From assembly GCA_024803745.1 (NCBI GenBank), contig JANJXV010000013.1, positions 34,142,001 to 34,206,000 of the forward strand: a DNA stretch of 64,000 nt, in the 5' to 3' direction. The position numbers and the translations under genes were made by a program. Numbering within the stretch: position 1 is the first letter of the stretch; each line of letters starts with the position of its first letter. The DNA is from Megascapheus bottae. Its lineage: Eukaryota > Chordata > Mammalia > Rodentia > Geomyidae. This document shows positions 11,801-21,759 of this stretch, piece after piece. The notes beneath the pieces were generated by a model. The model saw nothing but the letters and a program-made list of their open reading frames with translations, searched no databases and had not been told where the DNA came from.

Positions 11801-12425
11801 CAAGTAATTTTAATCACTCCATGCCTCATTGCTCTCATTAGTAAAGTAAAGATGATTCCTCTGTTTATTGCCCTGTTAGTATTGTGAAAACATGTTCTTA
11901 AAGCACTGAACACAGTAAATTTATCACTTATAGTGGGTAATGCTATTATTTTCACCTGTTATGTGCTATCACAAGAAGAATCACAATCTGTTTTTCCCCA
12001 AATTAAGCTATTGTGATACTTCGTCACACTCTCAGATACTTCTTAGGAAGTACAACTATAAATAGGCATGTGTGTGTGTATCCATTATCCAATCATTTTA
12101 AAATTAAATATTCTTTGTTCAGATTCTTTACTTATAATTTTTTCTCAATGTCATAAAAGCCTATTTCTCTTTCACATTTCTGAAATTCATATTTTTACAT
12201 AATTCATTTGTTTCGTGCAGTGACATTTTTTCTTTACCTGAATTTCCATTGAGAAAAGCAAGAAAATACAAAGCTTTTCTTGAAGCTACAGTGATAAAAC
12301 ATGCAGATTTTCTTCCTAACAGGACAAATTCAGCATTGCATTCTAATTTTGCCCCATAATGCCATCTTCAAAAATAAAAGGAAGATTATTGAAATGAGTT
12401 TTCAGTCATTTTTGTTGTTTGTTTG
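8830..12425. other. Non-genic stretch downstream of the last supported exon
   Basis: AT-rich, repeat-poor DNA. A less AT-rich block at 10280-10580 carries an acceptor-like site at about 10396-10397, but no clear donor follows it. A candidate 48-bp exon at 12238-12285 is treated under findings. Confidence 0.5.
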
Positions 12426-12429
12426 CTTT

Positions 12430-12645
12430 TGTTTTGATTTGATTTCCTCAGTTGTGAGGGTAAAAATCAGGGCTTGGGCAAAGTGCCTGAGCATTTTTGC
12501 TCAAGGCTAGCACTCTATCACTTTGAGCAGTGTCATTTCAGGTCTTCTGGTAGTTAATTGGAGATAAGAGTCTCTCAGACTTTGCTGAATCTCATTCTCC
12601 TGAGTAGAAAAGATAACAGACCTGAACAGCTGAGGTCCAGCTAAC
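12430..12645 (-). mobile_element. Composite SINE, old copy
   Basis: Diverged minus-strand copy: 'gggcttgggcaaagtgcctgagc' tail, 'ttggagataagagtctc' middle and 'ctgagtag' near the head. Identity to younger copies is visibly reduced. Confidence 0.75.
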
Positions 12646-13705
12646 ACTAGATTTTTTTTTTGCTTCTGGAATTTTCCATTTTCTATTTTTGGACCATAAC
12701 TGACACTGGTAACTAATTGCAACTATGGATAAGCCATGCTATTGTATTATCCCTGTTAAACATTCTCTTCTATCTGTACTTGTGTTAAGAACATTTCTAC
12801 ACTTACCACTTTATTTCTAGAAATTTAAAAATCTTGTTTAGTTCTAACAACACAGGTTATTGTGCTATGGTAGCTGGCACCTAAGCCTCTTGAGAGGGGC
12901 AAAGAGTCACTCCTGGTATATTTTCCTCTCATGTTCGAGCATCAGAATGTACTACTTCAGGAAAAATATAAAAACATAATGTAGAAGCCAGGTCTCTACA
13001 TCACACAAGCCTGCTACCCTCTGAAAGAAAAAGAGAAAAATCACAGGGTAGAAGGTTAGTCATCACAGGGGCAAGGTTCAACACTAGGCAACTCCATACA
13101 GATTTCAAGGTTCTGAAAGCAGGAGTAACTTGTTCCTCCTCTTCCCTGACTATGGATCAGGACAGTGTCTCAGAAAAGATAGAGAGAAGCCACATCCGCT
13201 TTGTGATTCTATGAAACTGGATCAACAACAAACTCATGAGTAGTATGCCGCATTTCCCTGAGCCCTGGTCTTTCCTGAGTTCCTACTCTAGATGCAAACA
13301 TCTTAGAGATGGTTCTCAAGGGGCTACCATTGTAGTGACACAGGAATCACAAGGAGTGTGCCTATATGTAAAACAAGGCCTGGCTGTGTAACTGCAGCCT
13401 GTGGTCATATGGACAAGCATCAGAGATCTGAGAACCTTGTGTGTGATTAATGACCCTAAATTATTAGAACATCCAGGACCTCCTCATAGGAGGATACAGA
13501 CCATTTCTACAGGTGTTCTTTGTTTCTGTGCCGTACCATGAAAATAACTGTTTTAAATATAAATTAAAGAGGAGCTTTTGCTACGTAATAGGCAAAAAGA
13601 TGGCTTTCCTATCAAACTTCCAGTTAGGAATACACAATTTAAAATGAATGTAGAAAAAATGATAAAACAAGCAAACAAACAAATAAATAAAAAGAATGTA
13701 GAGCC
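12646..13705. other. Non-genic stretch
   Basis: Unassigned single-copy-like sequence. The block 13050-13540 is less AT-rich than its surroundings but shows no open frame with splice sites that fit DCDC1. Confidence 0.5.
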
Positions 13706-13708
13706 CAG

Positions 13709-13945
13709 CATGGTGGTTCACGCCTGTAATCCTAGCTACTTAGGAGGCTGAGATCTGAGGATCTCGGTTGAAAGCCAGCCCAGGCACTGAAGTCCATGAG
13801 ACTGTCTTCAGTTAATCACTAGAAAACCAGATGTGGCGCTGTGGTTCAAGGGATAGGGCAGTAGCCTTGTGCTGAAAAGCTCAGCAACAATGCCCAGGCC
13901 CAGATTTCTAGCCCCACGACTGATTAAATAAATAAATAAAAAGAA
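13709..13945 (+). mobile_element. Composite SINE (B1-like head, Geo-like tail)
   Basis: 'gcccagcatggtggttcacg' to 'tctagccccacgactg' followed by an AAAT-rich tail. AAAAAGAATGTA occurs just before and just after the copy and is the likely target duplication. Confidence 0.9.
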
Positions 13946-14730
13946 AAAAAGAATGTAAAATAATCATTAATTAAAATCAATATTTGAAAAGTTTCAAAGT
14001 TTGTTTTTCCTTTAAAATTCAAGTGACATTCCTCGTTGCAATAAACATATTTAAAATTAGGAGTCCCTTGAAACTTTAGTGAGATGGTATGCAAGAATTG
14101 TTTTACTCACTTTTAGTCAAAAGTAATTTCAATAATTACAGCTTAAAATTGCTGCTTATGAAGTCATTTGGTGGTTTTGATCAAAGCCAACAAAAGAAGA
14201 ATAAACCTTAGTTTTCAATTAAGCACATAAGAAAAATGATTTCCATTTTCTAACCTATGATAATTTTCATTTCACTGGGAATCACTGATGTTAATTTGTT
14301 GACCTATCACTATTTTAGACATGGAAGCACACTCCTCCTCAGAACTAAATATAATGTTCTCATGAAAAATAAAAATGATTTTCAGGGCATATGGCTTTCT
14401 TAAAATACCTTGGCACTTTCATAATTGAGTATATGTTCAGTAATGCTCTGGATTAATTATGTTATTATAATATATTTTAGGGAAAACTGCTTTCCAGGAA
14501 AGCAATCCATCCCAAGTAAATTCACAAATGATAACATATATCAATCCTTAACAACATACATATAAATGTCACCTCTCTTCCTTGAAAGTGACCCTAAAAC
14601 TACTATGCTCAAAGAGCCAAAGGGCTTTTGAAATATTTTAACCATCATCAAAGAAATCAGTCTTACATGAAACTGAAGGAAAGCATCGAATGTCATTGAG
14701 CAATGCCACTCATTCCCATCAGCATCCTAC
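13946..14730. other. DCDC1 intron, no recognised feature
   Basis: AT-rich sequence between a SINE and the exon at 14731. A donor-like site at 14105-14110 has no open frame behind it. Confidence 0.6.
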
Positions 14731-14888
14731 CTCTGAGCAGAAGCCTTGGGATGTTTCTCTTCCAGTTTCCTCACCAGTGCCACCATCAGCTGCTCTGTCT
14801 CCTCAAGAGAACCTTCTGGCACAGCATGGGTGTCAGATAATTCTGGCAATGGCTTCAGAGAAGAGTTGCTGGGACATTTTTTCAAAAT
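14731..14888 (-). CDS. DCDC1: DCDC1 exon (leftmost supported)
   Basis: 158 bp, minus strand. The acceptor is the AG of 'ccatttattag' (14889-14890 on the plus strand) and the donor is gtagga. It starts in phase 0, directly continuing the previous exon (…TVAKE|ILKK…), and ends with two bases of a codon (phase 2). The 52 full codons include PELSDTHAVPEGSLEETEQL and a basic, charged stretch VRKLEEKHPKASAQ, likely helical. No catalytic motif is visible. The next exon must begin with one base completing the codon. Only 416 bp of intron separate it from the exon at 15305. Confidence 0.9.
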
Positions 14889-15304
14889 CTAATAAATGGA
14901 ATAAAAGAATAATATAGTTTGTTTTCATTGAGTGGAAATATCTGAATTATATATGCCAAAAATATAACAAGCCCCACAGCTCCTTCAGGTTGTACGTAGC
15001 AACAAAACAAACAACAACAATAGCAAAAAAAGGAAAAAAAATCAAACATCAGACATGGCCAGGACAAAAGGAGGGAATCCTAAGAAAAGGCCAGCGTATC
15101 TCTAATTAGTAAAATAGTGTGTATATAGATACATATGGTATTCATAGGACTGTATGGTGTTCATATGTCTTTCATACTCATTTTAAACAATCACTAACAA
15201 GATGTGGATTCAAGCTTGTTTTCTGAAAGCAACTGGAACATTTTTTTTCCAGAGCATATTTTAGAGACAAGTTTCTATTTTGCCTCTTGGCTCACTAAAC
15301 TTAC

Positions 15305-15427
15305 CTCTTTTGCCACAGTTCTGCCACATTCTTGATGTTCTGTGGTCCAGATACCATGGTGAATGTGGGTCACATCCATGTTTGTGTTTAGCTCCTCTAG
15401 ATAGGTCAGAACAAACTGAGGATAAGC
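15305..15427 (-). CDS. DCDC1: DCDC1 exon following the ricin-like segment
   Basis: 123 bp, exactly 41 codons, phase 0 at both ends. The acceptor is the AG of 'cttttcttgcag' and the donor is gtaag. The peptide starts AYPQFVLTYLEELNTNMDVT and ends TEHQECGRTVAKE. The AYPQFVL start follows directly on the DGCIYSK motif of the previous exon, where a beta-trefoil strand with aromatic residues is expected. Both splice sites are strong and the frame is open only in the phase required. Upstream lies the largest intron of the window (13,987 bp), which houses the full-length L1. Confidence 0.93.
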
Positions 15428-15660
15428 CTGCAAGAAAAGGAGAGGGGAAGAATTAAAGTAGCACCAACCTCATAAGTTATAACAAAACAACAAAAAGGTG
15501 TTCATTTGGAAGAATGAGAAGTCAAATTAGTAGTAAAAGTTCTGGCTCACAAATTTTGCATTTTATACTAATCAAGCTATCTAGCTATGCAAGGTAGTGT
15601 AAATAGGAGGGTTGTGGTCCAGGCCAGCCTTAGCCAAAACCCTGCCTTAACAATAAAGAG

Positions 15661-15874
15661 CCAATGCTGGATGCTGGTGGCTCATGTCTGTACTTCTAGC
15701 TACACAGGAGGATGAGATCAGAGGATCGATCTATGAGATTCTTATCTCCAATGAATCACCAGAAAAGCAGAAATGGTGCTGTGGCTCAATGGTAGAGCTC
15801 TAGCCTTGCGCTGAAAAGCTCAGTGAGCACCAGGCCCAGAGTTCAAGCCCCACGACGGACAAAAAAACAAAATC
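15661..15874 (+). mobile_element. Composite SINE (B1-like head, Geo-like tail)
   Basis: 'atgctggtggctcatgtctg' to 'gttcaagccccacgacg' with an A-rich tail. An internal deletion removes part of the central segment near 15728. Confidence 0.85.
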
Positions 15875-15876
15875 AA

Positions 15877-15988
15877 ACCAGAAATAGTACTGTGGCTCAA
15901 CTGATAGAGAGGTAGCCTTGAGCACAAAGAGACCCAGGGACAGAGCCCAGGCCCTGAATTCAAACCTCACAACTGACAAAAAAATAAA
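15877..15988 (+). mobile_element. Geo-type SINE right half, solitary
   Basis: 'agaaatagtactgtggctca' through 'gaattcaaacctcacaactg' and an A-rich tail. No head is present, so it is either a 5'-truncated SINE or a tandem extension of the copy before it. Confidence 0.8.
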
Positions 15989-15994
15989 CAGGGA

Positions 15995-16215
15995 CTGGAA
16001 ATGTGGTTTAGTGCTAGAGTGGTAGAGTGCTCACCTAGCATATATTAAGCCTGCGTTTGATTTCTTACCACATAAACATAAAAGGCTGGAAGTGGGTGCT
16101 GCTGCTCAGGTAGTAGAGTGCTAGTCTTTAGCAAAAGAAGCTCAGGGACAGTGCTCAGGCCCTGAGTTCAAGCCCCAGGACTGGCAAAATAATTAATTGA
16201 TTGATTAATTAAAAA
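15995..16215 (+). mobile_element. IDL-Geo SINE
   Basis: The left ID-like monomer ('gactggaaatgtggtttagtg', 'gagtgctcacctagcat') is joined to a right Geo monomer ('ctggaagtgggtgctg…gttcaagccccaggactgg') and an AATT-rich tail. This is the third SINE unit in a head-to-tail cluster. Confidence 0.9.
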
Positions 16216-16574
16216 TATAACAAGCCCCCAAGGGCTAGGGTATACCTTAGCCTAAGAAGTGCAAGTCCTTGTGTTCAAACCCCAAAACTATATATGTGTA
16301 CAAAGGAAGTTGATGGATAATTAAATATACTGAAGTTCTGACACCGTGGCACTGTTCTGGAGAGCAAAAGAGATATTGAGAAACTTTAAATTCTGCCATG
16401 CTAAAAATACAAGTATACATGCTAAAAATAAATGGCTTCCAGTACTTCAAACACATTTTACTAAATGTAAGAAGTCAATCTGAGGAAGTCTATGACTCCA
16501 GCCACAAAACATTCTGGAAAGGTCAACACTCTGCAGATAGTAAAATGATCAGTGGTTGAGAGAGGTTAAAGATG

Positions 16575-16655
16575 AATGAAGGGGAAGTGGTGCTGTGGCT
16601 CAAATGGTAGAGTGCTACCACTGAGCTGAAGAGCTGGGGGACAATGCCCAGGCCC
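16575..16655 (+). mobile_element. Geo-type SINE right half
   Basis: 'gaagtggtgctgtggctcaa' to 'gacaatgcccaggccc', lacking a head. The tail has expanded into the adjacent purine repeat. Confidence 0.85.
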
Positions 16656-16790
16656 ACAACCAAAAAGAAAGAAGAAAAAGAAGAATCTAGAGGAAGAAGG
16701 AGGAGGAGGAGGAGGGGGAGGAGGGGGGAGGAAAGGAGGAGGAGGAGAAGGAGGAGGAGGAGGAGGAGGAGAAGAAGAAGAAGAGTAATG
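16656..16790 (+). repeat. (GGA)/(GAA)n purine repeat
   Basis: Imperfect GGA and GAA units, purine only on the plus strand over about 130 bp. It derives from a SINE tail and creates spurious Arg/Glu-rich and Pro/Ser-rich frames. Confidence 0.95.
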
Positions 16791-16845
16791 AAGGAAGAAT
16801 ACAGGAAGCACAGACATAGGAGCAATGCAATAATAGCAAATATAG

Positions 16846-17060
16846 GTCATTATACATTTACTCAAACCTACAGAACCCAAAGCCCCAAAAATGAAGCTGA
16901 TGTTAACTACAGGATCTTGGTGGCTCATGGTTATAACAGAAGTACCACTCAGTGTGGGATGTGCGTAGCAGGGGAGGCCATGGATGTGTTGGTGTGAGAA
17001 GTCCATGTATCATTCTATGTTCAGTAGATTATTCTGTGAGTCTTAAAACACTCCATTTTT
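16846..17060 (+). mobile_element. Ancient L1 (L1M-type) 3' UTR
   Basis: 'cattatacatttactcaaac', 'gtaccactcagtgtgggatg' and 'ggggaggccatggatgtgtt' followed by 'aaacactcc' match the 3' UTR of old mammalian L1M elements in order. Highly diverged. Confidence 0.75.
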
Positions 17061-17089
17061 ACAAAAATGTAAGAGATGTCACAAAATGT

Positions 17090-17965
17090 GCAAATGAAAA
17101 ATAGGCAAATTACCATAATCAAAATTAATTTTTGTACAACAAACAATACTATCAAGTAAGTGAAGACAGACATCAAAGGGAGAATATTTGCAATATGTCT
17201 GATAATGGATATATACTCCATTTAAAAAAAAACAACCCAATTAAAACAGGAGAAAATGATTGGAATAAATTCTTCCACAAAAGATATTCAAGTGGTCAAC
17301 AAAACACATGAAAAGATGTTCAATATCACTAATTATAAAGGAAAAATAAATCAAAACCTTAATGAAATAATACCCATTAGATGACCATAATCAAAATGAT
17401 TGGGAATAACAAGAGTTGGAATGGATGTAGAATGGTCAGAACTCCTAAAATGTTGATAGTAAGTAATGTGAAGTGGAATGACCATTTATTTAAATGTTTC
17501 TCAAAATATTAACTGTGGAGACATGATATGACCCAATAAGTACACTGCTCATTATATATTTCTGAGAAATAATAGTTTACATTCACATACAAGTTTCTAT
17601 ATCGATGTTCATCAAAGTATTTTTTTTGTTGGTCATGGGGCTTGAACTCTGGGCCTGGGCACTGTCCTTGAGCTCTTCAGCTGAAGGCTACCATGCTACC
17701 CCTTTAGCCACCGTGCCACTCACTTCTGGTTTTCTGGTGGTTAATTTGAGATAAGAGTCTCATGAACTTTAGTGCCAGGGATGGCTTTCAACTCTGATCC
17801 TCAGGTCTCAGCCTCCTGAACAGCTAGGATTTCAGGTGTGATCCATCAGTGCCTGGCTTCAAAGTATTTTCACAATAGGTAAAATAGTGGAAATAAAATA
17901 TTCTCATAAATGGATATACACACAAACATATATACATATATTTATATGGTATTACCACAAAATTG
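17090..17965 (+). mobile_element. Ancient L1 ORF2 3' region, split by a SINE
   Basis: 'tattcaagtggtcaacaaaa', 'cacatgaaaagatgttcaat', 'gacatgatatgacccaataa' and 'gatgttcatcaaagtatttt…cacaatagg' follow the order of the 3' part of mammalian L1 ORF2. No open frame remains. A later SINE insertion (17624-17858) splits it; the two halves join exactly across the duplicated TCAAAGTATTTT. Confidence 0.85.
17612..17870 (-). mobile_element. Composite SINE with target-site duplication
   Basis: Minus-strand copy flanked by TCAAAGTATTTT at 17612-17623 and 17859-17870. Its tail end 'ggggcttgaactctgggcct' is on the left and its B1-like head on the right. The host site is old L1 sequence, which dates it as younger than that L1. 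Confidence 0.95.
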
Positions 17966-18109
17966 AATGCATTTGGTAGTCTGTTCTGCTTGCGCCAGCT
18001 CATCATCCTAAACTGACCCTAAGATCTTAATCCATCACTTTATTCAATGTCCACTAGTCTTTGGGATTCACTGCATTTTTCTCATTCTAATTCAACTTAC
18101 ACTGCCAAA

Positions 18110-18330
18110 GATAAATTTTTAACAAAAAATATCTTTGATCACATTGTTCTCACTTCAAAAACTTTAAATAATACCCCAGTACATACTGAGTAACATAATA
18201 TGGTCTTAGCCTGATTTAAAATTCCATCTTTGCTATTAACTGGCTTTGTAACACAGAGTAAATTTTTCTGCCACACGTTTTACTATCGAAGACAGAAATT
18301 ATGTTCATACTTTCACTTTTGCCCAATTCC
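18110..18330 (+). mobile_element. L2 (LINE2) fragment
   Basis: 'gatcacattgttctcacttc', 'ataccccagtacatactgag' and 'tatggtcttagcctgattta' correspond in order to the 3' part of the ancient L2 reverse-transcriptase region. Old and eroded. Confidence 0.6.
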
Positions 18331-19005
18331 CCTTCTAGGTATAGCAACACTGACAGAAAAGACTATACATCGGTGTGTTTGTTTTTACCCTAAAAGGGCC
18401 AGAGAATGTTCCTCCCATATACACGAGAGGCCACACATTTGACCTAACTTTGATCTCCACATATATATTTGGATTGGCTCCTAGAATTTTTCTTTGGTTG
18501 TATTTTCCTTACCATTTTTTGTCAATTTTTCTCTTGAAGGACTTAACTTTTTCAATACTGTATCAGGATCGTTCAATATTAACATTGACATCTTTCCCTA
18601 CTTACTGTACTTGCTGATTCGGATCTCAGCATTTTAAAATTATCTACTCAGTGTCAACCTTGTTCTTTATGGATGGTCATCTATCTGCACATTTCTAAGA
18701 ATGTTGGTTTACTACTATTCTGGGTTGTATGCATCAATCCATGGTGTTATTTCCATTGAAAAGTTTGTTTTCAAACTTAAGCTTGTAATTTAGTGCAAGT
18801 GGGTATATTTTACAGAGAACTGAGTGTGATTTTTATTAGCTTTTTGCAAATAAGTACAGGAACAGTTAACTTTAAAAACAAACAAAGCAAAAGGAAAAAG
18901 TTACCCAAGTAAAAACCACATAATCAAATGCAATAAATGTGTTTAAAATGGTTCATCATTATTATCATTATTAGACACAAATTACCAATTAGCTGTTACA
19001 GACCA
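18331..19005. other. DCDC1 intron, no recognised feature
   Basis: AT-rich sequence, possibly continuing the L2 fragment at its left edge. No exon-like segment on either strand. Confidence 0.5.
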
Positions 19006-19009
19006 GAAT

Positions 19010-19155
19010 CCATGCCAAATGCTCAAAATGTTAGTATTAATATCCTTGTTTTGCAGATGAAGAATGTGCAGCTTAGAAAGGTTAAATGACTTAGCCACCC
19101 AGCTAATAATTGCTAGAGCCAAGATTAGTTATTAATACCCTAATGCAGCAATTCT
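19010..19155 (+). mobile_element. MIR fragment
   Basis: 'gcagatgaagaatgtgcagc', 'aggttaaatgacttagccac' and 'agctaataattgctagagcc' match the MIR core and tail in order. Confidence 0.8.
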
Positions 19156-19544
19156 AATTTTTAAAAATGGTGTGAGCTCCATTTCTGATCCAGCTGCAAA
19201 TAATTACCAAATTATATTCCATTTTATCCTTAACTAGATGGAAATAGTCCGGGTATGACTAAATTTAGAGCTAATCAGAAATCTCTAAACCTCTGAAAGA
19301 ATGAAATGCCTTGTTAATAATTTTTCCCTCTGTGGATTTAGAACATATAGGTAGTAATGATTGTATTAAAGAATGATATTTTTGAGCAAAAACTTTCTTA
19401 AAGATATTGTTTTAAATTTGAAAGTGAGCATATGCCAGCTTGTTACTGTTGAGAGTAATTTGAAAATTAGAAATTGAAAGAAAAGAATAAAAGGACAACA
19501 GAGCGGAAGTGAAATCACTGTTTAAGTATCCACTTATTTTGGCC

Positions 19545-19956
19545 AACTTTTGTCACCATGACAAGATACCCAAAACAAATTGAGGGAGTGAGGGTTTGTT
19601 TTGGTTTAAAATTTTAGTCCATACAACTTTGAGGGGAGAGAAGTCAGGCGGGGAAAAACTGGGAGAGAATAAAGGGGGTGTGACATTGATTGAAAAGAAA
19701 TGTACTCATTACCTGACTCATGTAACTCTACATCACTCTTAAAGGTAAGAAAAAAAAAAGATTTCACTCCAACATCACTTGGCTCAATATTTCTGTGCCT
19801 GTGATGAGTACATGTCATGTCAGAAGAGCATGACAGAGGAAATTTGCTCACCTTATGGCAATCAGAACACAGACCAGGAGATTGACAAGAGAAAGAGAGA
19901 AATGGAGAGGAGGAGAGGAAAGAAGAGGAGGGGAGGAATAGAAGGAGGAAAAGAGA
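19545..19956 (+). mobile_element. Older interspersed repeat, left part, interrupted by L1
   Basis: 'tgtcaccatgacaagatacc' to the purine-rich stretch before 19956, continued after the L1 by 27154-27330 ('aagttacattcccagtgact', 'ttgcattacctcccagtaat'). The layout resembles a dispersed rodent repeat I recognise by pattern but cannot name. The young L1 inserted into its middle. Confidence 0.5.
19942..19956 (+). repeat. Target-site duplication, left copy
   Basis: AAGGAGGAAAAGAGA, identical to 27154-27168. It marks the 5' boundary of the full-length L1. Confidence 0.97.
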
Positions 19957-21759
19957 TTTGATCTGCGGAAGATGGCGGCGGTTCAGTGTGAGTCTTTCTG
20001 AGCTCCCGCCGAGATACCAGTTCTGGCAGCATAAGGGAAAGTTCACAACCAAAAAAGAAAAAAAAAATTGATCCTAAGTAAGCTGTAGCGACACAGAGAT
20101 CTCAGTCACAGAGGAAAAAAGGCAGAAACCAGCACAAGAAGACAGCATAGAGGGGCGCTAGCCACTCAGAGCGGCCGCAGACACAAAGCTGCTCTTCTGA
20201 ATCTGAGCAAACAGGGCTTTTCAGCGGCGCGAGGCACAAACCCACCAGCTGCAGACACAGCCACGCAGAGCCTGCACAGCCCAGAGCCGACACCCGGCCG
20301 TGCATGGACCTGCCAGCTTCTTGGAACTGGAGAATCCAGCAATTTGTGAGTACCTCCCAGGAGAAGTTTCCACTTCTGCTCGAGGAACAGCATTGGGAAG
20401 GAATCCCCTCCTCCACCAGCTGAGAGCAGCACCATCTTTACTGCTGGCAAAGACCCGGCCAAAGCAATTGGAACCTGAGAGGTGATGCTGGCAGCGCCAT
20501 CATTCTATAGGGCAAAGGATTTCCCAGAGATCCCTTAGCAGGAAATCGAGCCCCAGCCCCTGCTGAAGTCAGTCCCCTGAGCCGGCCACAGGCCTGGTAA
20601 ACATTGCCGCCAGCAAATCTTTCAGCTTTGTTTTACCAATCAAGCAATCTGATCCGAAAAACCGCAAAGCCAAATCACAAGAAAAAAAGACTTTCTGAAG
20701 TGTTTAGATCCCAAATTTAGCGGAGACACAAGTTTCCTATCCTGCCCCCCCCCAAATAAACCTGAAGAATACCATTTTTTTATTTATTGTTTTTTGTTTT
20801 TGTTGTTGTTCTTCTTCTTTGTATTTTTTTTTCTTCTACCCCTTTTCAATTGCATTTTTAGGTGTTCTTATTTTCTCTTTACCATTTTACCTACACCTTT
20901 TTTTTTTTAATGTGGTTGTTCCTGGAAACATAGTGACAGCTCTGGGGACAGTCTGAATATAAACAATATCTATATTGATACAGTCACTTGCTTTTTAATC
21001 TCCTGGTTCTCAACCCTAGTATTTCTTAGGTAAGAGCTCACAATTGTGAGGAATCTCCTCCCACTTTTTCTTTTTTTTATTGTTTTGTTTTTTGTTTTTT
21101 GTTTTTCTGTTTTTCATTTTGTATTGTTTTTTGGTTTTTGTTGTTGTTGTTTTTGTTTTGCTTTGTTTCTTTTTTTCTGTCTTTTTAAAATTTTTTATCA
21201 TTGAAATATCCTATATCTACCTCCCTCTTTTCTTGATATATTCTTCTTATTACTCTTCTTATTTTCATAAGTTTTACGTAATCTTTTCTAAACTTTGAAC
21301 TCAAATATTCTATCTGCCTATCACCTTAGGTCAGTTATTCTTAAACTATACCTCTTCTTCATTACTATAATAATCTTACACCCCTACATTATTCTTTTCC
21401 AACCTTCCCTGTTGTCTCTCATACTATTTTTCTATCTCTGGTCCTCTGTTCATCCTTCAACTCTTATAATGCATGGATCTACATTTGATGGTTGTTGACC
21501 AATGCTGTGTATCTAGGTGTTCAATTATACTCTAGGTCCAAATACAATAGAGATTGGATTGAGAGGCTTATTGTTTTGGTCATGAATTGGTAATCAGTAG
21601 TTGTATTAGATTTGTCTGTAAATGCACAAAAAGAAACAGAGAGTGATAATACCAATTAAAAATTGTGAACATCTATTGTCAGCCAGCTAAAGAGGTCTGG
21701 GTTGGTTATTTCTGAAAAATTATAATCTTGTTTAGTATTAATCTTGCACTCATTTTCAA
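19957..21759 (+). promoter_or_regulatory. L1 5' UTR (internal promoter region)
   Basis: The first about 640 bp are GC- and CpG-rich, unlike the rest of the window. They are followed by a long T-rich segment (20770-21500) before ORF1. In L1 elements this region drives sense, and often antisense, transcription. Activity of this copy is unknown. Confidence 0.8.
19969..19979 (+). promoter_or_regulatory. YY1-type site at L1 start
   Basis: AAGATGGCGGC lies at position +13 of the element. Human L1 has a YY1 site at the same offset that sets the transcription start, so the site is probably functional by analogy. Confidence 0.75.

Noticed and set aside
14100..14160. Donor-like gtgagt on the minus strand at about 14105-14110
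   Set aside because: The sequence upstream of it contains stops in the phase required.
16523..17006. Leu-, Pro/Ser- and Arg-rich frames of 100-146 codons
   Set aside because: All arise from the GGA/GAA repeat read in different frames and strands.
20102..20485. Overlapping minus- and plus-strand frames of 61-104 codons
   Set aside because: They lie in the GC-rich L1 5' UTR, where stops are rare; no L1 protein is encoded there.
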